Shown here piece after piece: positions 1-5,212 of a DNA stretch of 5,519 nt (position 1 is its first letter; the number at the start of each line of letters is the position of its first letter). Source of the stretch: AV17 sp046262735 (GTDB lineage Bacteria > Verrucomicrobiota > Verrucomicrobiia > Chthoniobacterales > UBA10450); assembly GCA_046262735.1 (NCBI GenBank), contig JBHEMD010000198.1, positions 1 to 5,519 on the forward strand, written 5' to 3'. The notes beneath the pieces are model-generated. The model worked only from the letters and a program-made list of their open reading frames with translations. It was not told where the DNA came from and searched no databases. The position numbers and the translations under genes are program-made.

Positions 1-29
1 CGGTAAACCCGTACGGTGAAGATTTGTCT

Positions 30-51
30 CGACAGTTCGATTCGAATGTCG
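30..51. promoter_or_regulatory. Bulged inverted repeat upstream of the propeller gene
   Basis: CGACA (30-34) pairs with TGTCG (47-51), and TTCG (36-39) pairs with CGAA (43-46). G35 is a single bulge and ATT (40-42) is the loop, giving nine Watson-Crick pairs. It lies 48 bases before the preferred start of the propeller gene. No run of T follows on either strand, so it is not a typical intrinsic terminator. It could be an operator for a dimeric regulator or a 5' leader hairpin. The pairing is seen directly; the function is inferred. Confidence 0.35.
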
Positions 52-99
52 CCAGCATTACCGCGTTCTTTTCTTGCGCCGCAAACCAATGCCCGAGAA

Positions 100-1251
100 A
101 TGAGACGCAGCCAAGCGAGCCGGTACACAGCGTCGGCGATCATCGCAGGGGTCGCGTTGTTTGCGCTGTGCGGCAGGACATTCGCCGGGAGTCATCCGGC
201 TTCGGATTGGCGCCAGGCGGCGTTCAACGCAGCGCACACGGCTCATAATCGATTCGAACAGATCCTCTCGCCTTTGAACGTAGGACAGCTAACGCAGTTG
301 TGGAAGGTACGCGTTGGCCTCGGCGCCCTCTACAGCTCGCCGATCGTAGCGGCCGGGCGCGTCTTTATCGGCAGCGGAAACGGCCAAATGTACGCCTTCG
401 ATGCGGCCACTGGTGAGATGCTTTGGGTTGGGACTCAGCAACCGGATTTTTTCGTCGACTCCGCTGCGGCGGCAGAAAAACTGGTGTTCGCCAGCGCGCT
501 GTATCAACAGTTGGTAGCCTATGATGCGGAAACGGGAGCGGTCGTATGGACGGCGTTATCCGACGTACGCGCTTCGCCCACTTTTGCGAACGGCGTCGTG
601 TATGTCGCGAGTTTCGATGGAACTCTTTCCGCTCTCGATCCGAAGACGGGCGTGCCGATATGGTCGGCCTCGGATGGCTGCTGTGTTTATGATCAGGCGC
701 CGGTGGTTGATAGCGGGAAGGTTTTTCAAATGCGCACTAACAGCACGTTGACCGCGTACGATGCGAATGACGGCACACAGCTCTGGAGCGTACCCGCTTT
801 CGCCGTTGGGACGATGGCTGCCGCGCACGGCATGCTATTCTTCAATCATTACCCCAATGTCATCGCGCTGGATGAGGCGACTGGAGCGCAGGTCTGGGCC
901 GCGCCGGTAGTGACGGCCGCCACGACCGGCGCTCCGGCGGTGGCGAACGGATTGGTCTTCGTGACGCAGTCCAGCCTCATCGCGCTAAATGCTTATACTG
1001 GTGAGGTCGTCTGGACTGCGCCGGCCATCAGTGGCTGGGGTCCCATTGTGGCAAACGGCGTAGTCTATGCATCATCACAAAGCGGAGAATGGGACGCGTT
1101 CGATGAGCGCGACGGCTCACTTTTGTGGTCGGTGACGGTCGGCAGCGGTTGCGGCGGCAGTTGCGCTAACGGGGTGCCGGTGGTTGCAAACGGCGTGCTA
1201 TATCTTCCGGGGCCGGATCAGTACTTGCGCGCGTTCTCGATTACTCCGTAA
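100..1251 (+). CDS. Secreted PQQ-like beta-propeller repeat protein
   Basis: This is a 383-residue exported protein made almost entirely of PQQ-like (WD-like) propeller blades. The start at 100 is preferred because it gives a clean Sec signal peptide: basic MRRSQASR, hydrophobic core about residues 10-24, cleavage probably after TFA (residue 29). In-frame GTG 16 and ATG 46 would add a non-hydrophobic lead that runs through a hairpin, and an in-frame stop at 4-6 closes the frame. No start has a strong ribosome site. The blade signature G-x-x-x-W recurs with W109, W150, W188, W229, W266, W305 and W343, about every 37-41 residues. A last half-blade ends in YLRAFSITP and an N-terminal strand carries W68, which suggests eight blades closed by the N-terminus. 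The strand ANG-V/L-V/L-Y/F recurs at 163, 282, 318 and 363. Cysteines 194-195 are adjacent, and C351 and C355 may form a second disulfide. No cytochrome c CxxCH motif is present. By family, such proteins may be dehydrogenase-like or scaffolds (BamB-like); cofactor binding cannot be judged here. The 3' end overlaps the convergent TPR gene by 11 bp. Confidence 0.87.
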   Translation: MRRSQASRYTASAIIAGVALFALCGRTFAGSHPASDWRQAAFNAAHTAHNRFEQILSPLNVGQLTQLWKVRVGLGALYSSPIVAAGRVFIGSGNGQMYAFDAATGEMLWVGTQQPDFFVDSAAAAEKLVFASALYQQLVAYDAETGAVVWTALSDVRASPTFANGVVYVASFDGTLSALDPKTGVPIWSASDGCCVYDQAPVVDSGKVFQMRTNSTLTAYDANDGTQLWSVPAFAVGTMAAAHGMLFFNHYPNVIALDEATGAQVWAAPVVTAATTGAPAVANGLVFVTQSSLIALNAYTGEVVWTAPAISGWGPIVANGVVYASSQSGEWDAFDERDGSLLWSVTVGSGCGGSCANGVPVVANGVLYLPGPDQYLRAFSITP

Positions 1252-2884
1252 CTGCGCTTCTGGTAGTGCGTCTCTCGGCGCCGGCAGATTTCCACGCGGC
1301 GCGAAACTGGCGGTCGATTTGATCGGCTTCGTATTGTCGATGTTGCGTTTTCAATGCGTCGCGCAGTCCGGACAGGGCGCGGCCGTCACGCGGGCTGCGA
1401 TCGAGATCGGCGCGAAAAACGTTCTCGGCATCGGCTGGTTGATTGTTCGCCAGCAACAATCGACCAAGCGTTGATCGAACCGGCGGATACCATGCAGGTG
1501 GCTCGCTGTAGTTGAGCACGTCTTCGGCGGCGACGGCTTGTTTCAACTGCTCGATTGCACTTTTCTCCTCGTGGCGGCTGTGAGCGATCGCCGCATTCAG
1601 CAAGTGCTCATGAATTTTAAACACGGCTGCTGTTTTGTTGAGCTGATCGTACATCGTGTCCGGCGGAATTTTGGCTGCGATCTCGGCAAATGCCTGTTGC
1701 TCTTTTTTTGCTTCAATCGCGCTGCCGGTATTGCCAAAGGCGAGGCCGCGCAGCGAATGCCACACTGCATTCGTGATCAGTAGCGATGGATCGGGTGCGG
1801 GTGATTTGAGAATGTCATCCCAGCGCTCAAACGCGAATAGCACGATCAACGGCGTCGGCAGAAAACCTTCCAGCATCGGCATCTGTTTGATCGCGGGGGC
1901 AACATTTCCGGTCAGTTTCGCGGCCGCGCTTTTTGCCTGGGCAAAATCGCCCCTCATACACGAAGCGTAGGCGAGAAAGTGGAGGTTATGGCTGTTATAC
2001 ATCAGCGGGTAAACGCCTTGCTCGTGTGTTTGGGCAAAGCACTTTTTGTCCGCGGTCGCCGCGAGCTGATTGCAGTGCGCTGACGCCAAATGATCACCGA
2101 CTCGCGCGTAAATGTGCGCGGGCATGTGGACGAGATGACCGGCGGCGGGAGCAAGTTTTTCCAGACGTGCCGCGCTCGGCAGCGCGCGCTCCGGATTGGG
2201 CGAAGCCTCGACCGCGTGAATGTAGTAATGGTTTGCGCCGAGGTGATTTGGGTCGCGCTTCAGGACCGACTCAAGCGTCGCGACAATTTCCTCTGTTCCT
2301 TCCGCGGGTTTTCCATCTGGCGTCCAAAGTTTCCACGGGTTCAGGTTCATCATGCTCTCGGCGTAAAGCGTGACCGCGTCCAGATCATCGGGGTAACGCG
2401 CGACAAGCTTTGCCATCGCATCTTTGTAAGCGAGGTCGAGCGCGTGAAGATCGGGATGCGGATTGTTGGAATAGCGGGTAGCCAGCGCATTGATGTAACC
2501 GCGCTCCGGCTCGGACGCGCTGTCCTGCAACGCAAGCGCGCGTTGCACCGCGTCGTAGGCGGCCTTCTCCCGCTCGGGATCAACCGGTAAATTGTAATTC
2601 GGCCCGAGCGTGAGCGCGACGCCCCACCATGCCATCGCCAGTTTCGGGTCGAGTTCGCCTGCGCGTTGAAAAGCGCGCCGCGCTTCGTCGTGGTTGAACC
2701 CATAAACGAGCCTGAGGCCTTGATCGAAAAATTCCTGCGCCTGGCGGTTTGTGGTTGAAACGGGATGATGAACATCGCCCAGACCGTGCATCAGCCGCGG
2801 CACGTCGTCCTTCGTGCGCGCGCTGGAAACGACCGGCCCGTAGAGGATGATGCAAATCATCAAGCTGAAAGCTTTGATCGACAT
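1241..2884 (-). CDS. Exported tetratricopeptide-repeat protein, recA-linked
   Basis: This is a 547-residue TPR protein with no enzymatic motif I recognise. Residues 1-22 look like a Sec signal peptide (K4, hydrophobic 5-19, cleavage near SSA/R). No lipobox is seen. The first clear TPR is about 47-80, with EFFDQGLRLVYGFNHDEA, then AFQRAGELDP and AMAWWGVALTLGPNYN. Further helical repeats run through the middle, and C-terminal TPR-like units lie about 430-459 and 468-500. The central signature is rich in histidine: HYYIHAVEASP (219-229), GHLVHMPAHIY (249-259) and NSHNLHF (297-303). This pattern is conserved, as I know it, in a widespread family of uncharacterised bacterial TPR proteins. The histidines could bind a metal, which is inference only. 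ATG 2884 is chosen because AGGGGAGGA lies directly before it and because the later Met9 would leave a signal peptide without a positive charge. Only 9 bp separate it from the recA stop codon, so it is probably cotranscribed. The stop TAA is at 1241-1243. No terminator is visible past the stop, where it runs into the convergent propeller gene. Confidence 0.85.
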   Translation of the reverse strand: MSIKAFSLMICIILYGPVVSSARTKDDVPRLMHGLGDVHHPVSTTNRQAQEFFDQGLRLVYGFNHDEARRAFQRAGELDPKLAMAWWGVALTLGPNYNLPVDPEREKAAYDAVQRALALQDSASEPERGYINALATRYSNNPHPDLHALDLAYKDAMAKLVARYPDDLDAVTLYAESMMNLNPWKLWTPDGKPAEGTEEIVATLESVLKRDPNHLGANHYYIHAVEASPNPERALPSAARLEKLAPAAGHLVHMPAHIYARVGDHLASAHCNQLAATADKKCFAQTHEQGVYPLMYNSHNLHFLAYASCMRGDFAQAKSAAAKLTGNVAPAIKQMPMLEGFLPTPLIVLFAFERWDDILKSPAPDPSLLITNAVWHSLRGLAFGNTGSAIEAKKEQQAFAEIAAKIPPDTMYDQLNKTAAVFKIHEHLLNAAIAHSRHEEKSAIEQLKQAVAAEDVLNYSEPPAWYPPVRSTLGRLLLANNQPADAENVFRADLDRSPRDGRALSGLRDALKTQHRQYEADQIDRQFRAAWKSAGAERRTTRSAVTE

Positions 2885-2893
2885 TCCTCCCCT
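2885..2893 (-). promoter_or_regulatory. Ribosome binding site filling the recA-TPR gap
   Basis: On the - strand the nine bases between the recA stop codon TAG and the TPR-gene ATG read AGGGGAGGA. This is a strong anti-16S match, though the GGAGG core is only one base from the ATG; the AGGGG part has better spacing (4 nt). The arrangement fits translational coupling or reinitiation after recA. Confidence 0.6.
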
Positions 2894-3931
2894 CTATTCC
2901 TTTTCTTCGTCGAGCTTCGCTTTGACCGCCGTTTCGATTTCCTGGTAAAGTGCCGGATCGTTTTTCAAGACGTCTTTGGCGGCGTCGCGGCCCTGGGCAA
3001 GCTGAGTGCCTTTGTAGTTCAACCACGAGCCGCGTTTTTCGATGATTTGTTTTTCAACGGCCAGGTCGAGCAGCGCACCAGTGAGCGAAATCCCCTCGTT
3101 GTACATGATGTCGAATTCAGCCTCGGTAAACGGCGGCGCGACTTTGTTTTTGACAACTTTGACCCGCGTGCGGTTGCCGGTGACGACGCCATCGGGCTGT
3201 TTGATTGAGCCGATCCGGCGGATATCAATCCGGACGCTGGAGTAAAACTTGAGCGCTTTGCCACCGGGCGTGGTTTCGGGGTTGCCAAACATGATCCCGA
3301 TCTTTTCGCGGATCTGATTTGTGAAAATGCAACAGGTGCGGGCCTTGGAAATAAGCGCGGTCAATTTGCGCAGCGCGGCGCTCATCAGACGGGCTTGCGC
3401 GCCGACGGTGGTATCGCCGATTTCGCCTTCCAACTCAGCCCGAGTGACAAGCGCGGCGACCGAGTCGACCACGATGACGTCGAGCGCATTGGAGCGAATG
3501 AGCGTTTCACAAATACGCAGCGCTTCCTCGCCGGAGCTCGGCTGCGAGACGAGCAAATCATCGAGATTAACACCGAGCTTTCTCGTGTACCGCGGGTCGA
3601 GCGCGTGCTCAACGTCGATAAAGGCGGCCAGCCCGCCGCGTCTCTGCGCCTGAGCGATCACCGTGAGCGTAAGTGTCGTCTTGCCGGAGGATTCGGGCCC
3701 ATAAACTTCAACCACTCGGCCGCGGGGGAAACCGCCCACGCCGAGGGCGCGATCGATCAGGATGTTGCCGGTCGGGATGACGTCGATATCGACGATCTTC
3801 TCGTCTCCGAGACGCATGATCGCGCCTTCACCATAGTCCTTCGCGATCTGCTGAATCGCAAGGTCGAGGTTTTTGTTGCGCGCGGCGGTTACCTTGTCCT
3901 CAGCGGGTTTCTCTGCGGTTTTAGCTGCCAT
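2894..3931 (-). CDS. recA: RecA recombinase
   Basis: RecA is the ATP-dependent DNA strand-exchange protein. It forms filaments on single-stranded DNA, drives homologous recombination and promotes LexA self-cleavage. The 345 residues match the usual length. Walker A is GPESSGKT (78-85). The catalytic Glu is E108 in FIDVEHALD, and Y115 follows in ALDPRY. Walker B is VIVVD (152-156). DNA loop L1 is EGEIGDTTVG (168-177). L2 begins at NQIREKIG (N205, Q206, R208) and continues through GNPETTPGG. The interface motif ALKFYSSVR carries K228 and F229. The C-terminal domain ends in the short acidic tail LDEEKE, well short of the long acidic tail of E. coli RecA. Vicinal Cys200-Cys201 lie just before L2. 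ATG 3931 is the only sensible start, since the next Met is residue 39 within the conserved IMRLG. No Shine-Dalgarno sequence precedes it; a perfect inverted repeat touches the start instead. The TPR gene follows 9 bp downstream in place of the more usual recX or alaS. It is separated from the upstream hsp20 pair by a terminator. Confidence 0.98.
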   Translation of the reverse strand: MAAKTAEKPAEDKVTAARNKNLDLAIQQIAKDYGEGAIMRLGDEKIVDIDVIPTGNILIDRALGVGGFPRGRVVEVYGPESSGKTTLTLTVIAQAQRRGGLAAFIDVEHALDPRYTRKLGVNLDDLLVSQPSSGEEALRICETLIRSNALDVIVVDSVAALVTRAELEGEIGDTTVGAQARLMSAALRKLTALISKARTCCIFTNQIREKIGIMFGNPETTPGGKALKFYSSVRIDIRRIGSIKQPDGVVTGNRTRVKVVKNKVAPPFTEAEFDIMYNEGISLTGALLDLAVEKQIIEKRGSWLNYKGTQLAQGRDAAKDVLKNDPALYQEIETAVKAKLDEEKE

Positions 3932-3947
3932 GTTAGATGGCTCTAAC
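3932..3947. promoter_or_regulatory. Perfect inverted repeat at the recA start (candidate operator or hairpin)
   Basis: GTTAGA-TGGC-TCTAAC is a perfect 6-4-6 inverted repeat ending at the base next to the recA start codon. It occupies the place of the ribosome binding site and overlaps the proposed -10 and transcription start. As an operator it would block recA transcription; as RNA it would put the AUG at the foot of a hairpin. It does not match the E. coli (CTGT-N8-ACAG) or Gram-positive (GAAC-N4-GTTC type) LexA boxes, nor the TGTTC-N4-GAACA motif I recall for Verrucomicrobia. Symmetry is seen; function is inferred. Confidence 0.4.
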
Positions 3948-3974
3948 TAAAGTCCGGGGCGGTTAGTTCGCCAA
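3946..3974 (-). promoter_or_regulatory. recA: Candidate recA promoter
   Basis: On the - strand, TTGGCG (3974-3969, 4 of 6 to TTGACA) and TTTAGT (3951-3946, 4 of 6 to TATAAT) are separated by exactly 17 bases. Transcription would begin near 3938-3939, leaving a leader of about 7-8 bases. That fits the absence of a Shine-Dalgarno sequence and suggests near-leaderless recA mRNA. The match is only moderate and the promoter consensus in this phylum is not well known to me. Confidence 0.3.
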
Positions 3975-3998
3975 GCACAAAAGCGTTTGTCGAGCGCG

Positions 3999-4037
3999 AA
4001 AAGAAAAAGCCGCGGCGTGGGCGTCCGCGGCATTTTT
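3999..4037 (-). terminator. Intrinsic terminator of the hsp20 pair
   Basis: GCCGCGG (4009-4015) and CCGCGGC (4025-4031) form a perfect 7-bp GC stem with a 9-base loop. On the - strand it is followed by TTTTTCTTTT, and it lies 23 bases after the stop codon of the second hsp20 gene. On the + strand the stem is followed by ATTTTT, so it may also work in reverse, although no + strand gene ends nearby. It insulates recA from hsp20 transcription. Confidence 0.85.
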
Positions 4038-4054
4038 CGGATTGATTGTCGATC

Positions 4055-4426
4055 TTACGAGACCGTGATCTTGCGCGGCTTAACGTGTTCGGCCTTTGGC
4101 AGAGTAAGGGTGAGGATTCCCTGCTCGATCTTGGCGCGGATCTTGTTGCCGTCGATCGAAGGATCGAGCTCGAATGCGCGCCGAAAATTCTCGGGTCGCG
4201 ATTCGCGATGGATCAAAGTGCCGTCGATGCCGGCCAGGGAGCGACGGCCAATAATGGTCAGCTCGTTGTTCTCGATCGAGAGCTCGAGGCCTTCCTTGTT
4301 TACGCCCGGCATTTCCACCCACAGGGTGTAGCCGTCGTTTTCCTCTCTTACGCCCGCCATTGGCGCGACGAACTGCTCGGTCTGTTGCGTCTCGGTTTCG
4401 CGATTGTCACGCACAGTTGTGTTCAT
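4055..4426 (-). CDS. Small heat-shock protein, Hsp20/alpha-crystallin family (second of tandem pair)
   Basis: This is a 123-residue ATP-independent holdase chaperone that would bind unfolding proteins in the cytoplasm and pass them to DnaK/ClpB. A short polar N-terminal arm (about 1-20, rich in Thr, Gln and Glu) precedes the alpha-crystallin domain, which fills about 24-123. Key pieces are DGYTLWVEMPGVNKEGLEL (31-49), ELTIIGRR (55-62) and the signature A98-x4-G103-ILTLTLPKAE. The C-terminal I-x-V motif (I120-T-V122) lies directly at the end, with almost no tail after it. It is smaller and N-terminally simpler than its neighbour, so the two are diverged paralogues rather than a recent duplication. 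AAAGGA lies 8 bases before ATG 4426. The gene starts 36 bases after the first hsp20 gene and ends 23 bases before a strong terminator, so they are very probably one operon. Confidence 0.95.
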   Translation of the reverse strand: MNTTVRDNRETETQQTEQFVAPMAGVREENDGYTLWVEMPGVNKEGLELSIENNELTIIGRRSLAGIDGTLIHRESRPENFRRAFELDPSIDGNKIRAKIEQGILTLTLPKAEHVKPRKITVS

Positions 4427-4433
4427 GATAATT

Positions 4434-4450
4434 TTCCTTTCGTTAAGGTT
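4434..4450 (-). promoter_or_regulatory. Ribosome binding site with possible masking hairpin (second hsp20)
   Basis: The - strand reads AACCTTAACGAAAGGAA. The Shine-Dalgarno AAAGGA (4440-4435) is 8 bases from the ATG. CCUU just upstream can pair with AAGG across a 5-base loop, which would hide it in a 4-bp hairpin. The pairing is short, so a thermosensor role is only a suggestion. Confidence 0.4.
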
Positions 4451-4462
4451 TCGAGAATCTGC

Positions 4463-4930
4463 TTAGTCGGCGCGGATCTGGATTTGCTTCGGCTTTGCCT
4501 CCTCAGCCTTGGGCAGGGTCACGGTGAGGATGCCATCGCGGTAGAGGGCGCTGACTTTGTTTGCGTCCACGCGAACCGGTAACGCGATGCTGCGGCGAAA
4601 CTTTCCGACATAACGTTCCGTGCGTTCGGCTCTCTCGCCGTTGGAAGCTTCACTCTTGCGCTCGCCCGCGACCGTGAGGGTGCCGTCATGCAGGGAGATT
4701 TCGATCTCCTCTTTGCGCATACCGGGCAATTCAATCACGGCGATGACGTTATCGTTGTTCTGGTAGAGATCGAGCGCCGGAGACCAACCACTGAAGAGTT
4801 GTCCCTGGCGAGTGACCCCGGACCAGAGCGGCAACTCGAACAGCGCGTTGAGATCGTCTCGCAACGTGCTCCAGCGATCAACAGCGGGCCACGCGGCCAA
4901 ATCAGGGGTTTGATAGCGAATAAGGCTCAT
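4463..4930 (-). CDS. Small heat-shock protein, Hsp20/alpha-crystallin family (first of tandem pair)
   Basis: This is a 155-residue small heat-shock chaperone, a typical bacterial length. The N-terminal arm (1-48) is hydrophobic and aromatic (W14, W20, F31, W36, F46, W49), as expected for oligomer formation and substrate capture; DDLNALFELPLW is a common family phrase. The alpha-crystallin domain runs about 50-153, from SPALDLYQNND through ELPGMRKEEIEISL (67-80), GTLTVAGER (83-91) and YVGKFRRSIALP (107-118), to A128-x4-G133-ILTVTLPKAE. The C-terminal I-x-I motif is I150-Q-I152. All these are standard sHSP features, with no missing element. AAAGGA lies 10 bases before ATG 4930. It leads the hsp20 pair and is divergent from ribD. 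No CIRCE element (TTAGCACTC-N9-GAGTGCTAA) is present upstream, so HrcA control through the usual operator is not supported. Confidence 0.96.
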   Translation of the reverse strand: MSLIRYQTPDLAAWPAVDRWSTLRDDLNALFELPLWSGVTRQGQLFSGWSPALDLYQNNDNVIAVIELPGMRKEEIEISLHDGTLTVAGERKSEASNGERAERTERYVGKFRRSIALPVRVDANKVSALYRDGILTVTLPKAEEAKPKQIQIRAD

Positions 4931-4939
4931 GTAAGTAGG

Positions 4940-4953
4940 TTCCTTTCTAGGTT
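4940..4953 (-). promoter_or_regulatory. Ribosome binding site of the first hsp20 gene, flanked by direct repeats
   Basis: The - strand reads AACCTAGAAAGGAA, with AAAGGA (4946-4941) 10 bases from ATG 4930. The hexamer AACCTA occurs on both sides of the Shine-Dalgarno (4953-4948 and 4941-4936), 12 bases apart. The order AACCU, short spacer, AAAGGAA is the same as in front of the second hsp20 gene. Confidence 0.5.
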
Positions 4954-4956
4954 AAA

Positions 4957-4994
4957 ATTTTACGCCTGGCGAAAAGCTACCGTGATGCCACGGT
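4957..4994 (-). promoter_or_regulatory. Candidate hsp20 promoter region with inverted repeat
   Basis: TAAAAT (4962-4957, 5 of 6 to TATAAT) sits in the palindrome TAAAATTTTA and is a plausible -10, giving a leader of about 20 bases that includes the ribosome site. The best spaced -35 (ATCACG, 4986-4981, 18-base spacer) is poor. Across that -35 position lies the perfect inverted repeat ACCGTG-ATGC-CACGGT (4979-4994), which could be an operator or activator site. TTGACC (4997-4992) is a good -35 by sequence but has no suitable -10 at 16-18 bases. No clear sigma-32 pattern is seen. Confidence 0.3.
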
Positions 4995-5212
4995 CAACAC
5001 TGCTTCGATTCGGCTGCGTTATAGTCGATTGATCAGTGACTTACGTCGGTTGTGTCGCCCGTCGGATTCCGTCGGTGCGGGCCGAGATGTCGCGCGCATC
5101 CATGGATAATGAACTGCGCGCCTGGGACACAATTTCTCAACAGGCAGTTTCGCCTTCGGAACGGCACCACGAAAATTGCTCGATGGTTCATCCGACCGAT
5201 ATTGGCTCTCAA
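4995..5212. other. Divergent intergenic region, hsp20 side to ribD
   Basis: No separate gene is supported here. The frame of ribD is open from 5033 (stop TGA at 5030-5032) with extra in-frame ATGs at 5087, 5102 and 5183, but the encoded stretch has no RibD-like content. TATAGT (5020-5025) and GATAAT (5105-5110) resemble -10 boxes on the + strand but lack matching -35 boxes. CGTCGG occurs three times (5044-5049, 5060-5065, 5070-5075). No FMN riboswitch (RFN element) pattern is recognisable before ribD. Confidence 0.4.

Noticed and set aside
35..53. GTTCGATTC followed by GCCA, like a tRNA T-arm and 3' end.
   Set aside because: The flanking bases do not form a 5-bp T-stem (only G35-C43 pairs), and no D-arm or anticodon arm is visible upstream. 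The bases are better explained by the 30-51 inverted repeat.
16..99. Longer start of the propeller gene at GTG 16 or ATG 46.
   Set aside because: It would bury the signal peptide 28 or 18 residues inside the protein, and neither start has a ribosome site.
1933..2590. Long + strand open frames opposite the TPR gene.
   Set aside because: They are antisense shadows in GC-rich coding DNA, with arginine/cysteine-rich translations lacking domain content; the - strand frame has clear TPR motifs.
3395..3946. A 183-codon + strand open frame opposite recA.
   Set aside because: It lies wholly over the highly conserved recA sequence and its translation shows no family resemblance.
3965..3978. AGTTC-N4-AGCAC as a possible LexA box (TGTTC-N4-GAACA type) before recA.
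   Set aside because: The left half-site resembles the motif but the right half shows no match, so there is no dyad.
4931..5051. CIRCE or sigma-32 promoter for the hsp20 pair.
   Set aside because: Neither TTAGCACTC/GAGTGCTAA nor a CTTGAA with a CCCCAT-type -10 is present.
5040..5212. FMN riboswitch (RFN element) upstream of ribD.
   Set aside because: The conserved RFN blocks and the multi-stem arrangement are not recognisable in this short leader.
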